The notes under the pieces are model-generated. The model was not told the DNA's origin. It ran no database searches and saw only the letters and a program-made list of their open reading frames with translations. Shown here one piece after another: positions 14,551 through 23,033 of a stretch of DNA of 64,000 bases. The position numbers were made by a program, and so were the translations under genes. Origin of the DNA: Pseudomonas viridiflava. Lineage in GTDB: Bacteria > Pseudomonadota > Gammaproteobacteria > Pseudomonadales > Pseudomonadaceae. Location: contig NZ_UTKY01000095.1 in NCBI RefSeq assembly GCF_900583165.1, positions 62,001 to 126,000 on the forward strand, written 5' to 3'. The number at the start of each line of letters is the position of its first letter. The stretch's first letter is position 1.

Positions 14551-16770
14551 TTAATACAAATCTACCGGGTCTACATCCAACGACCATCGCACCTGCCGGC
14601 CGCCGGGCATTTGCTCCAGGGCAAGCAACCAGCTACTTAATAGCCGATGCAGCGGCGCACGGGACGTCGCCTGCAAGAGTAGCTGAGCGCGATAACGCCC
14701 GGCACGACGCTCCATGGGCGCTGGCACTGGGCCGAGTAGTTCGATGCCGGTGAGGTTTAACTCGCCCAGCAAGCGCTCGGCGGCGCTGCACGCTTCATCC
14801 AGGAAGCTTTCGGCCTGCCCTGGTTTATGCGCTTCGGCTCGCAGCAGCGCCAAGTGGGAGAAGGGCGGCAGGCCAGCAGCGCGGCGTTCGCTCAAAGCTT
14901 GTTCGGCGAAGGCAAAGTACCCTTGTTCTGTCAGTTGGATCAGCAGCGGGTGGTCAGCCAGGTGCGTCTGGATAATTACCTTGCCCGGTTCTTCGGCGCG
15001 CCCGGCGCGGCCAGCCACCTGCACGATCAACTGCGCCATGCGCTCGCTGGCGCGGAAGTCCCCGGAGAACAAACCACCGTCGGCATCCAGGATCGAAACC
15101 AGCGTCACCCGTGGAAAGTGGTGCCCCTTGGCAAGCATCTGCGTGCCGATCAGGATGCACGGGTTACCTTTCTGGATGGTGGCGAACAGCTGATTCATCG
15201 CATCTTTGCGCGAGGTGCTGTCGCGGTCGACTCGCAGTACCGGGAAGTCTGGAAACAGAATCCCCAAGCGTTCCTCGGCGCGCTCGGTGCCCGCGCCGAC
15301 TGGCCGCAAATCCACTTTGCCGCACTGCGGGCAGTGGCGCGGCACCCTCTCCACATGGCCGCAATGATGGCAGCGCAGTTCGCCGTGACGTTGGTGCACG
15401 GTCATGCGTGCATCGCAGCGCTCGCATTCGGACATCCAGCCACAGTCATGGCACAGCAGCGTCGGCGCAAAGCCGCGGCGGTTGAGGAACACCAGCACTT
15501 GCTGCCCGGCCGCCAGCGTCTGGCCGATGGCCTGTTGCATGGGCCCGGAAATGCCGCTGTCCAGTGGGCGGCTTTTGACGTCCAGGCGCAGGAAGCGCGG
15601 CTGCTTGGCGCCACCGGCACGCTCGTTCAGGCGTAGGAGGCCATAACGGCCGGTGTAGGCGTTGTGCAAGCTTTCAAGAGACGGCGTCGCCGAGCCCAGC
15701 ACAATCGGGATGTCTTCCTGGCGCGCCCGCACCAGCGCCAGGTCGCGGGCGTGGTAGCGCAGGCCTTCCTGCTGTTTATAGGATCCGTCGTGTTCCTCGT
15801 CGATGATAATCAGCCCGGGGTTTTTCATCGGGGTGAACAGGGCCGAGCGGGTGCCGATAATAATGTCGGCTTCGCCGTCCCGGGCCGCCAGCCAAGACTC
15901 CAGGCGTTCACGGTCGTTGACCGCCGAGTGCACCAGAGCGATGCGCGCATTGAAGCGCTGCTCGAAGCGCGCCAGGGTCTGCGGGCCCAGGTTGATCTCG
16001 GGGATCAGCACCAGCGCCTGTTTGCCGGCCTGCAAGGTTTCGCGGATCAACTGTAAATACACTTCGGTCTTGCCGCTGCCGGTGACGCCGGCCAGCAGGA
16101 ACGCATGGAAACTGTCGAAACCTGCGCGAATCGCCTCGTAGGCGGCGCGTTGTTCGGGGTTCAGCGGCAGTTCTGGCTGGGCCAGCCAGTGTTCGTGGCG
16201 CGGGTCGGGGGCGTGCTTGCGGATTTCCACGTGCACCAAGCCTTTGGCCAGCAGCAGGTCAAGGCTGTCTTTGCTCAGCATCAGTTTGCTCAACAACTGA
16301 TGGGCCACGCCGTGCGGGTGCTGGGCCAGGGTGACCAGGGCTTCACGCTGGCGTGGGGCGCGGGCGATGCGCGGGTCGTCCAGGCGGGCGTCGGGGGCCA
16401 TCGACCAGAAACGTTCCTGGCGTGCTTCGGCCAATTCGCCCTGGCGCAGCAGCACCGGCAGCGCCCAGCTCAGGGTGTCGCCCAGGCTGTGTTGGTAATA
16501 CTGGGCGGTCCACAGGCACAGCTTGAATAGCGCGGGCGGCAGCGGCGCCGCGGCATCAAGGATGGCGATGGCCGGCTTGAGCTTCTCGGCGGGCACTTCG
16601 CTGTGGTCGGCAACTTCCACCAAAATGCCGATCATCTCGCGCCGCCCGAACGGTACACGCACGCGCATGCCCGGCTGCAACTGTGCCCGCAGCACGCCGG
16701 CCGGGGCTCGGTAGTCGAACAGGCGGCGCAGGGGCGAGGGCAGGGCGAGGCGCAAAATGGCGTCGGGCAC
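14551..16770 (-). CDS. priA: Primosomal replication-restart helicase PriA
   Basis: 739 residues, full length. PriA binds stalled forks and reloads the replisome. Visible parts are the N-terminal 3'-DNA-end binding domain (LPSPLRRLFDYRAP, PGMRVRVPFGRREMIG), the Walker A motif GVTGSGKTEVYLQLI, the DEEH box in IIIDEEHDGSYKQQEGLRYHARDLA, and the zinc-binding insert with four CxxC pairs between LLCHDCGWMSEC and HCPQCGKVDL. Helicase motifs V/VI follow in GTQMLAKGHHFP and VAGRAGRAEEPG. The start is GTG at 16770 (MPDAILRLALPSPL). It is divergent from rpmE and the argS promoter lies just past its stop. Confidence 0.97.
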   Translation of the reverse strand: MPDAILRLALPSPLRRLFDYRAPAGVLRAQLQPGMRVRVPFGRREMIGILVEVADHSEVPAEKLKPAIAILDAAAPLPPALFKLCLWTAQYYQHSLGDTLSWALPVLLRQGELAEARQERFWSMAPDARLDDPRIARAPRQREALVTLAQHPHGVAHQLLSKLMLSKDSLDLLLAKGLVHVEIRKHAPDPRHEHWLAQPELPLNPEQRAAYEAIRAGFDSFHAFLLAGVTGSGKTEVYLQLIRETLQAGKQALVLIPEINLGPQTLARFEQRFNARIALVHSAVNDRERLESWLAARDGEADIIIGTRSALFTPMKNPGLIIIDEEHDGSYKQQEGLRYHARDLALVRARQEDIPIVLGSATPSLESLHNAYTGRYGLLRLNERAGGAKQPRFLRLDVKSRPLDSGISGPMQQAIGQTLAAGQQVLVFLNRRGFAPTLLCHDCGWMSECERCDARMTVHQRHGELRCHHCGHVERVPRHCPQCGKVDLRPVGAGTERAEERLGILFPDFPVLRVDRDSTSRKDAMNQLFATIQKGNPCILIGTQMLAKGHHFPRVTLVSILDADGGLFSGDFRASERMAQLIVQVAGRAGRAEEPGKVIIQTHLADHPLLIQLTEQGYFAFAEQALSERRAAGLPPFSHLALLRAEAHKPGQAESFLDEACSAAERLLGELNLTGIELLGPVPAPMERRAGRYRAQLLLQATSRAPLHRLLSSWLLALEQMPGGRQVRWSLDVDPVDLY

Positions 16771-16890
16771 GCGGGGGTCTCATCTATAAAGGCAGGCGGT
16801 GGCGCAGGGGCGGGAGCCTAGCAGAGAGGCGAGGGCTTGGGGTAGCCGATGGTTTTCTGATGAAAGGAGGGTTGGGGCCCTAAGCGCCGC

Positions 16891-16918
16891 TTGCGCGATT
16901 AAAAAGGTCTGGTAGAAT
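16891..16918 (+). promoter_or_regulatory. Sigma-70 promoter candidate for rpmE
   Basis: TTGCGC, 16 bases, then TAGAAT lies about 70-95 bases upstream of the rpmE ATG. The leader then contains a small hairpin (TCGAC 16943-16947 / GTCGA 16954-16958), which might be a leader target for L31 feedback, though this is speculative. Confidence 0.6.
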
Positions 16919-16987
16919 CCGCGGCCTAATTACGTGCGGTATTCGACAATAGTGTCGAGTGGCGGCACGCTAGCCCGAGGAAGTGCC

Positions 16988-17218
16988 ATGAAAGCCGATA
17001 TCCATCCAGCGTACGAAACCATCGAAGTAACCTGCAGCTGCGGCAACAAGTTCGAAACTCGTTCGAACCTGTGCAAGCCACTGGGTACTGACGTATGCAA
17101 CGAGTGCCACCCGTTCTACACCGGTAAGCAGAAGACTCTGGACACCGGCGGCCGTGTACAGCGCTTCGCAGATCGCTTTGGTGCTTTCGGCAAGAAGCCT
17201 GCTACTCCAGCAGAGTAA
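16988..17218 (+). CDS. rpmE: 50S ribosomal protein L31 (zinc-binding type)
   Basis: 76 residues. The four zinc ligands of the C-plus form of L31 are present (C16, C18, C37, C40 in TCSCG and VCNECHPFYTG), with the family sequence MKADIHPAY at the start and HPFYTGKQK near the middle. The ATG at 16988 follows GAGGAAGTGCC, a good ribosome-binding site; an in-frame upstream ATG at 16934 lies in the leader. L31 bridges the two ribosomal subunits and serves as a zinc reserve: under zinc starvation many bacteria replace it with a cysteine-free paralogue. Two tandem hairpin terminators follow the stop. Confidence 0.97.
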   Translation: MKADIHPAYETIEVTCSCGNKFETRSNLCKPLGTDVCNECHPFYTGKQKTLDTGGRVQRFADRFGAFGKKPATPAE

Positions 17219-17222
17219 GGCT

Positions 17223-17243
17223 CAAAAGCCTTATGGGCTTTTG
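17223..17243 (+). terminator. First hairpin after rpmE
   Basis: CAAAAGCC / GGCTTTTG, an 8-bp perfect stem with a five-base loop, starts four bases after the rpmE stop. Its descending arm ends in TTTTG, a short U-tract, so it may act as a weak first terminator. Confidence 0.55.
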
Positions 17244-17250
17244 CAGGCTG

Positions 17251-18039
17251 ATGAAAAAGGCGTCCCTTTGGGGCGCCTTTTTTGTGCCTGGGATTTGGCT
17301 TTCCGCGGCCCAGGCCCAAGTATTTTGCCCGGCACCGGCCGATCTGGCGCAGGTCGAAGTTGCGCGCGTGGTGGATGGCGATACGGTGCGTCTCAAGGAT
17401 GGTCGCAGCATACGCATGATCGGCCTTAATGCCCCGGAAACGGGTAAGAAGGGCCGTACGGACGAGCCCTATGCCGTGGCCGCTCGCCAACGCTTGCAGG
17501 CGTTGATCGAGGCCAGCGATAGTCGCGTGAGTCTCGGGATTGGGCGTGAAGGTAAAGACCGTTACGGCCGCACCCTGGCCCATCTTTATGGCGCTGACGG
17601 CGAAAACCTTGAGGCGCGGCTGCTGGCTGAAGGCCTGGGGTTCCAGGTGGGCATCGCGCCCAATGTTGATCTCGTCACTTGCCAGCAGGCCGCCGAAAAC
17701 AGCGCCCGCACTGCGCGGCTTGGCCTTTGGCGGCACTCGCCAGTGCAAAAAGTGGTGCAGCTCAAGCGCTCCGGCTTTGCCTTGGTCAGCGGCCAGGTAA
17801 GCAAGATTGAGCGCAATCGCGGTGGCGTCTGGATCGAATTGCAGGGTTCACTGGTATTACGTATTGCTCCCGACCTGGCGCGTAAATTCGACAGCACCCT
17901 GCTCAATGGTCTGCAAGGCAAGACCATCGAGGCGCGTGGCTGGGTGCAGGATCGCGGCAAACGTGGTGGTGCAGAACGCGGTCAGGCGCGCTGGTTGTTG
18001 CCATTGACTGACCCCAGCATGCTTAAAACTACGAATTAA
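17251..18039 (+). CDS. Secreted thermonuclease-like protein (SNase domain)
   Basis: 262 residues from the ATG at 17251; an upstream ATG at 17233 adds six residues. The N-terminus is a signal peptide (basic MKKAS, hydrophobic core, ending SAAQA). The SNase domain (about 40-160) shows VEVARVVDGDTVRLKDG, the active-site loop RMIGLNAPETG, and DRYGRTLAHLYGADGENLEARLLAEGLG, with Arg and Glu residues where the staphylococcal enzyme has its catalytic set. A C-terminal domain of about 90 residues resembles an OB-like extension. The product is probably a periplasmic or extracellular Ca-dependent nuclease. The first codons double as the rpmE terminator hairpin, so expression may depend on read-through. 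Confidence 0.87.
   Translation: MKKASLWGAFFVPGIWLSAAQAQVFCPAPADLAQVEVARVVDGDTVRLKDGRSIRMIGLNAPETGKKGRTDEPYAVAARQRLQALIEASDSRVSLGIGREGKDRYGRTLAHLYGADGENLEARLLAEGLGFQVGIAPNVDLVTCQQAAENSARTARLGLWRHSPVQKVVQLKRSGFALVSGQVSKIERNRGGVWIELQGSLVLRIAPDLARKFDSTLLNGLQGKTIEARGWVQDRGKRGGAERGQARWLLPLTDPSMLKTTN
17254..17283 (+). terminator. Strong intrinsic terminator of rpmE lying inside the nuclease gene
   Basis: A 12-bp stem (AAAAGGCGTCCC / GGGGCGCCTTTT, one wobble pair) with a TTT loop ends in a T-run. It is a textbook rho-independent terminator but occupies codons 2-11 of the downstream nuclease gene, encoding part of its signal peptide. Confidence 0.85.
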
Positions 18040-18220
18040 TAAAAAATTGTAGACATTTTTTTATTTGATTGTGAACAGTTGAGCCCTTGTATCCCGTGGC
18101 CTTAGACCAAAGTACGTCGCTTTGGGGCCTTGACACCGGTGACTACCCAGTCTTGTAGGGACTTTACGACACGCGTATCCTCGGCGGTCCGTCGACCAAC
18201 AGTAAAAGCGGAATGCCGAT

Positions 18221-19489
18221 ATGTCTGATTTGAAAACTGCCGCTCTCGAATATCATGCCCATCCTCGTCCAGGAAAGCTGAGTGTAGAGCTCACCAAAGC
18301 CACCGCCACTGCCCGCGACCTGTCGCTGGCCTATAGCCCTGGCGTGGCCGAGCCCGTACGTGAAATCGCCCGCGATCCTGAGCTGGCGTACAAGTACACC
18401 GGCAAAGGCAACCTGGTTGCAGTGATTTCCGATGGCACCGCGATCCTCGGCCTGGGTAACCTTGGCCCATTGGCGTCCAAGCCAGTCATGGAAGGTAAAG
18501 GCGTGCTGTTCAAGCGCTTCGCTGGCATCGACGTTTTCGACATCGAAGTCGATTCCGAAAGCCCGCAGGCGTTCATCGACACCGTCAAGCGCATTTCAAT
18601 CACCTTCGGTGGCATCAACCTGGAAGACATCAAGGCACCTGAGTGCTTCGAGATCGAAAAGGCCCTGATCGAGCAGTGCGACATTCCGGTATTCCACGAT
18701 GACCAGCACGGCACCGCGATCGTTACTGCGGCCGGCATGATCAACGCCCTGGAAATCGCTGGCAAAACCCTGGCTGACGCCAAGATCGTCTGCCTGGGCG
18801 CTGGTGCAGCGGCCATCTCCTGCATGAAGCTGATCGTGAGCATGGGCGCCAAGCTCGAGAACATCTACATGGTCGACAGCAAGGGCGTGATCCAGTCCGA
18901 GCGTACCGACCTGAACCAGTACAAAGCGATGTTTGCCCACCCGTCGTCCAAGCGCACCTTGGCTGACGCCCTTGACGGTGCAGACGTGTTCGTTGGCCTG
19001 TCCGGCCCGAATCTGCTGAGCGCTGAAGGCCTCAAATCCATGGCGGCCAACCCGATTGTGTTCGCCTGCTCCAACCCGGACCCAGAAATCTCGCCAGAGC
19101 TGGCTCACGCCACGCGCAGCGACGTGATCATGGCGACCGGTCGTTCGGACTATCCGAACCAGGTTAACAACGTACTGGGCTTCCCGTTCATCTTCCGTGG
19201 CGCCCTGGACGTTCGCGCCAAGCGCATCAACGAAGAGATGAAAGTAGCTGCCGCCAACGCCCTGCGCGAACTGGCCAAGCTGCCGGTGCCTCAGGACGTA
19301 TGCGATGCCTACGGCGGTGCCAAACTGGAATTCGGTCGTGAATACATCATCCCGAAACCAATGGACAAGCGCCTGATCACCCTGATCTCCGATGCCGTGG
19401 CCAAAGCCGCCATCGAGACCGGCGTGGCCACCCTGCCGTATCCGAAGAACTACCCGCTGCAAAGCGTGGATGATGTGTTCAACGGCTAA
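18221..19489 (+). CDS. maeB: NADP-dependent malic enzyme, short form
   Basis: 422 residues. It decarboxylates malate to pyruvate and makes NADPH. The malic-enzyme N-domain contains LSLAYSPGVAEPVREI, the catalytic Tyr/Lys region in YKYTGKGNLVAVISDGTAILGLG, and the metal site in CFEIEKALIEQCDIPVFHDDQHGTA. The NAD(P)-binding domain has the VCLGAGAAAISCMKL Rossmann loop. E. coli MaeB carries a further phosphotransacetylase-like domain; this protein stops before it, as in other pseudomonads. It is preceded by a 181-bp gap with an AT-rich stretch (18040-18075) but no clear promoter, and followed by a strong terminator. Confidence 0.95.
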   Translation: MSDLKTAALEYHAHPRPGKLSVELTKATATARDLSLAYSPGVAEPVREIARDPELAYKYTGKGNLVAVISDGTAILGLGNLGPLASKPVMEGKGVLFKRFAGIDVFDIEVDSESPQAFIDTVKRISITFGGINLEDIKAPECFEIEKALIEQCDIPVFHDDQHGTAIVTAAGMINALEIAGKTLADAKIVCLGAGAAAISCMKLIVSMGAKLENIYMVDSKGVIQSERTDLNQYKAMFAHPSSKRTLADALDGADVFVGLSGPNLLSAEGLKSMAANPIVFACSNPDPEISPELAHATRSDVIMATGRSDYPNQVNNVLGFPFIFRGALDVRAKRINEEMKVAAANALRELAKLPVPQDVCDAYGGAKLEFGREYIIPKPMDKRLITLISDAVAKAAIETGVATLPYPKNYPLQSVDDVFNG

Positions 19490-19507
19490 GCCGTTGTAGC
19501 GCGCCAC

Positions 19508-19542
19508 AAAAAAGCCCCGGCTCTTTCGAGTCGGGGCTTTTT
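19508..19542. terminator. Bidirectional intrinsic terminator after maeB
   Basis: Stem AAAAAGCCCCGGCTC / GAGTCGGGGCTTTTT with a TTTC loop and one wobble pair, A-run on one side and T-run on the other. It can end maeB transcription and, on the opposite strand, back up termination of the convergent ponA. Confidence 0.92.
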
Positions 19543-19579
19543 GTTGGTGCGCTGATTAACTTGAACATTGTGGGAAACC

Positions 19580-19672
19580 AATGTGGGAGGGGGCTTGCCC
19601 CCGATAGCAGTATGTCAGCCAGTACATCTTTCGCTGATACACCGCCATCGGGGGCAAGCCCCCTCCCACATT
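19580..19672. repeat. REPIN-like inverted repeat, 93 bp
   Basis: Arms AATGTGGGAGGGGGCTTGCC and its complement flank inner complementary parts (GATAGCAGTATGTCAGC / GCTGATACACCGCCATC). It lies between the convergent ends of maeB and ponA. Confidence 0.92.
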
Positions 19673-19698
19673 TAGACCTCATTGGCTTGAGGCCTTGG

Positions 19699-22161
19699 TT
19701 AGAACAGGTCGATCGGCGCCGCCTCATCTGCCGGCAGCGGGCTGCCCGGTGCAACGCCATTACCCAGTTCGTTGACCGACGGCGGGGTGTCTTCGCTCTT
19801 GAACAGTTCGAAGTACGCATTCGGCGTACTAGGTGAGGCCGCGCGGCCGCTGACGGGGTCGATCCGCAGGCTGAGGATGCCCTCCGGCTCCGGCTGGGTG
19901 TGCAGCGGTTTGTCCTTCAGGGCGGCACCCATGTAGCTCATCCAGATCGGCAGTGCCACGGTGCCACCGAACTCACGGCGGCCGAGGCTTTCGGGCTGGT
20001 CGTAGCCGGTCCACACGGTGGTGACGTAGTCGGCGTTGTAGCCCGAGAACCAAGCGTCCTTCGATTCGTTGGTGGTGCCGGTCTTGCCCGCGATATCCGC
20101 ACGACCCAGAGCCAGTGCGCGGCGACCGGTGCCCTTCTTGATCACGTCTTGCAGAATGCTGTTGAGGATGTATGTGGTACGACCATCCACAATGCGCTCG
20201 GCCACGGCAGGTGCCTGGGGCTCGGCCGGGGCAGCGTTGGTGGCTGGCGCGGCGCCTGGCGTCGGCTCGATGGTAATCCCGCCATTGCTTGGCGCTGCCA
20301 GACCATCAGTGGCAGCCACGCCGTTGACCACATCACCCGGCACTCGCGGCGGGTTGGCGGTAAACAGGGTGTCACCATTGCGGCTTTCGATCTTATCGAT
20401 CAGGTACGGCGCGATCTTGTAGCCGCCGTTGGCGAAAGTGCACCAGCCGGTGGCGATTTCCATCGGTGTCAGGGTTGCAGTACCCAAGGCCAGGGACAGG
20501 TTAGGCGGAAGGTCTGACTTGGCGAAGCCAAAGCGCGTCATGTAGTCGATGGTCTTGCCTACGCCCATCGCCTGCAGCAGCCGGATCGACACCAGGTTAC
20601 GCGACTTGTACAGCGCTTCGCGGATGCGGATCGGGCCGAGGAAGGTATTGGTGTCGTTCTTCGGGCGCCAGACCTTGTCCAGGTATTCGTCGACAAACAC
20701 AATCGGCGCATCGTTGACCAGGCTGGCGGCCGTATAGCCGTTATCCAGCGCGGCGCTGTAGATGAAGGGCTTGAAGCTCGAACCCGGCTGGCGCTTGGCC
20801 TGGGTCGCCCGGTTGTAGTTGCTCTGCTCGAAGGCAAACCCGCCTACCAGCGCGCGGATGGCGCCGTTTTGCGGGTCGAGGGACACCAGGGCGCCTTGGG
20901 CCAGCGGCACTTGGCTGAATTTGAGGCTGTCGTCGTTCTGGCGTTGCACGCGGATCAAATCGCCGACCTGCGCCACGTCCGACGGCTGCTTGGGCATCGG
21001 GCCCATGCTGTTGGTGTTCAGGAAGGGGCGCGCCCACTTCATGCTGTCCCACGCCACATGGGCTTCGCCAGTGCGGGTCAGCACCTGTACGCCATCTTTC
21101 TTCACCTGGGTGACGATGGCCGGCTCCAGGCCGCTGATGGCGCGTTGCTTGCCCAACTCGGTGGTCCAGGCGCTCAGGGTCTTGCCCGGCAGGCGTGATT
21201 CAGGGCCACGGTAGCCGTGACGCTGATCGTAGGTGATCAGGCCGGAATGCACGGCGGTGTTGGCCATGTCCTGGGTGTCGCTCGGCACGGTCGTGGTGAC
21301 GCGAAAGCCCTCGGTGTAGGCCTCGCTGCCATAGCGGCCGACCATCTCGGCGCGGGCCATTTCGGCGATATAGGGGGCGTTCACTTCCGGCGTCGGCACG
21401 TGGTAGCTGGCATTCAGAGGTTCGGCGACGGCGCTTTCGTAAGCCGCCTGGTCGATTTTGCCCAGCTTGTACATGCGGCCGAGAATCCAGTCACGCCGCT
21501 CTTTGCTGCGTGCCGGGTTGGCCAGTGGGTTGAAGCGCGAGGGCGCCTTCGGCAGGCCGGCAATCATCGCCATCTGTGCCAGGCTGGCGTCACGGATGGA
21601 CTTGCCGTAGTACACCTGGGAGGCGGCCTCGATCCCGTAGGCGCGGTTGCCCAAGTAGATCTTGTTGACATACAGCTCAAGGATCTCGTCCTTGGTCAGT
21701 TGGCGCTCGATCTGCAAGGCCAACAGGATCTCAGTGGCTTTACGCGAAAAACTGCGCTCGCTGGTAAGGAAGAAGTTCTTCGCCACCTGCATGGTGATGG
21801 TGCTGCCACCGGATTGAATGTGTCCGCTTTTTACCAATTGTGTCGCTGCGCGCACCAGGCTGCTGGGGTCGACGCCATAGTGGTTGGCAAAATTATCGTC
21901 TTCTGCCGAAAGCAGTGCACTGATGAAATTGGGTGGAATATCGGCAAAACGGATCGGTGTACGGCGCATTTCGCCGAACTCCGCGATCAGTTTTTCATCG
22001 CTGCTGTAGACCCGCAAAGGAATCTGCAACTGGATACTTCTAAGGGCCTCTACAGAGGGCAAACCCGGACTAAGGTAGAGGTAGGCACCGCTGAGCACGA
22101 GCAGCAGCCCGCAGACAATCGCGACAATGGAGTACCCGAAAAACTTCAGCAGACGAATCAA
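19699..22161 (-). CDS. ponA: Class A penicillin-binding protein 1a
   Basis: 820 residues, a bifunctional peptidoglycan synthase. An N-terminal membrane anchor (about 8-30) is followed by the glycosyltransferase domain (about 55-225), with LLSAEDDNFANHYGVDPSS carrying the catalytic Glu and GGSTITMQVAKN and ELYVNKIYLGNRAYGIE as further signatures. An OB-like insert follows. The transpeptidase domain shows the three active-site motifs: SSFK (nucleophile Ser), SRN and KTGTT. The C-terminal tail is Pro-rich. It is transcribed divergently from the pilM operon with a 218-bp gap, the conserved arrangement in pseudomonads, and converges on maeB. Confidence 0.96.
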   Translation of the reverse strand: MIRLLKFFGYSIVAIVCGLLLVLSGAYLYLSPGLPSVEALRSIQLQIPLRVYSSDEKLIAEFGEMRRTPIRFADIPPNFISALLSAEDDNFANHYGVDPSSLVRAATQLVKSGHIQSGGSTITMQVAKNFFLTSERSFSRKATEILLALQIERQLTKDEILELYVNKIYLGNRAYGIEAASQVYYGKSIRDASLAQMAMIAGLPKAPSRFNPLANPARSKERRDWILGRMYKLGKIDQAAYESAVAEPLNASYHVPTPEVNAPYIAEMARAEMVGRYGSEAYTEGFRVTTTVPSDTQDMANTAVHSGLITYDQRHGYRGPESRLPGKTLSAWTTELGKQRAISGLEPAIVTQVKKDGVQVLTRTGEAHVAWDSMKWARPFLNTNSMGPMPKQPSDVAQVGDLIRVQRQNDDSLKFSQVPLAQGALVSLDPQNGAIRALVGGFAFEQSNYNRATQAKRQPGSSFKPFIYSAALDNGYTAASLVNDAPIVFVDEYLDKVWRPKNDTNTFLGPIRIREALYKSRNLVSIRLLQAMGVGKTIDYMTRFGFAKSDLPPNLSLALGTATLTPMEIATGWCTFANGGYKIAPYLIDKIESRNGDTLFTANPPRVPGDVVNGVAATDGLAAPSNGGITIEPTPGAAPATNAAPAEPQAPAVAERIVDGRTTYILNSILQDVIKKGTGRRALALGRADIAGKTGTTNESKDAWFSGYNADYVTTVWTGYDQPESLGRREFGGTVALPIWMSYMGAALKDKPLHTQPEPEGILSLRIDPVSGRAASPSTPNAYFELFKSEDTPPSVNELGNGVAPGSPLPADEAAPIDLF

Positions 22162-22379
22162 GGCTTTTGGATTTCCAGAGAAAAGAAAGAGTTAGGCGTC
22201 GGGGCATGCATGGCAAACGATGGATCAACCCGAGCAGCAGATAAAAAGCGGGAAAAAACGCTGGGCATTAAAGCATTTTTCGACTTGGGCCGTCATTCGC
22301 GGCTCTCCAACATGTCGACCGAATGCAGGGCGCCCAGCGGCAATCAGGCGGTATGACAGGCAAAGTTTTGGGGAGTTTT

Positions 22380-23033
22380 ATGCGAAAGGGATTTTTCACG
22401 CGAAAAGCCGACACCCTGTTGGGCGTCGATATCAATGACACGGCCATACGGTTGGTTGAATTGGGCCGTTCTGTTGGCGGTTATAGCATTCAGGGTTATG
22501 CCACCCAGGCGCTGCCCGCCCGCGCAGTTGTCGAAGGCGCCTTGCTGGATTTAGAAAGCGTAGGGCGCACCTTGGATGCCATATTGCCAAGGCTGCATAC
22601 GGCGACCCGAGGCGCGGCGGTAGCGGTTGCCGGGCCGTCAGTCATTACCCGGGTCATCGAGATGACAGCCGGGCTTAGCGAGGAAGAGATGGCGTTGTTG
22701 ATCCAGGCTGAGGCTGAGCAATACATTCCCTATCCACTGGACGAAGTGGCCATCGACTTCCATATCAAGGGGCGCTCGCCGCTTGACCCCGCGCGGGTCG
22801 AGGTGTTGCTGGCGGCATGTCTTAAGGAGCATGTGGAAACCCGAGAAGCGGTTTTGGTCCTGGCCGGGCTGGTGCCGAAGGTGATCGACGTCGAAGCATT
22901 TGCATTGGCGCGCGCATGCAGTCAGGATTTCGCCAGCTTCACGCCAGGCCATCGAGTCGATGGTGCACAATGGGCCGTGGATGCCCAATCAATGGGAGTT
23001 GCTTGCGGGTTGGCCCTGAGGAGTTTCGCTTGA
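22380..23033 (+). CDS. pilM: PilM-like protein with a large internal deletion
   Basis: 217 residues, whereas PilM of P. aeruginosa has about 354. The first ~175 residues align with PilM: TLLGVDINDTAIRLVELGRS (actin-like phosphate loop), AVAGPSVITRVIEM, AEQYIPYPLDEVAIDFHI and VEVLLAACLKEHVETREAVLVLAGL. It then jumps to the extreme C-terminus (VDGAQWAVDA...ACGLALRSF), so the central nucleotide-binding and second-lobe region is missing, yet the frame is intact. The start is the ATG at 22380 behind GGGGAG. It joins pilN by TGATG overlap. PilM is the cytoplasmic ring protein that docks on the PilN N-terminus; this short form resembles in size the HofM/ComA proteins of DNA-uptake systems. Confidence 0.85.
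   Translation: MRKGFFTRKADTLLGVDINDTAIRLVELGRSVGGYSIQGYATQALPARAVVEGALLDLESVGRTLDAILPRLHTATRGAAVAVAGPSVITRVIEMTAGLSEEEMALLIQAEAEQYIPYPLDEVAIDFHIKGRSPLDPARVEVLLAACLKEHVETREAVLVLAGLVPKVIDVEAFALARACSQDFASFTPGHRVDGAQWAVDAQSMGVACGLALRSFA

Noticed and set aside
12887..14554. A 555-codon frame antisense to argS
   Set aside because: His/Val/Gln-rich composition typical of reverse-frame translation; argS is complete and convincing.
18130..18158. A TTGACA box as maeB promoter
   Set aside because: TTGACA is present, but no acceptable -10 hexamer occurs at 16-18 bp, so a promoter is not claimed.
22916..23032. Upstream extension of pilN inside pilM
   Set aside because: The motif MTRINLLPWRQ at 23033 is the conserved PilN N-terminus and shares the TGATG overlap with pilM.
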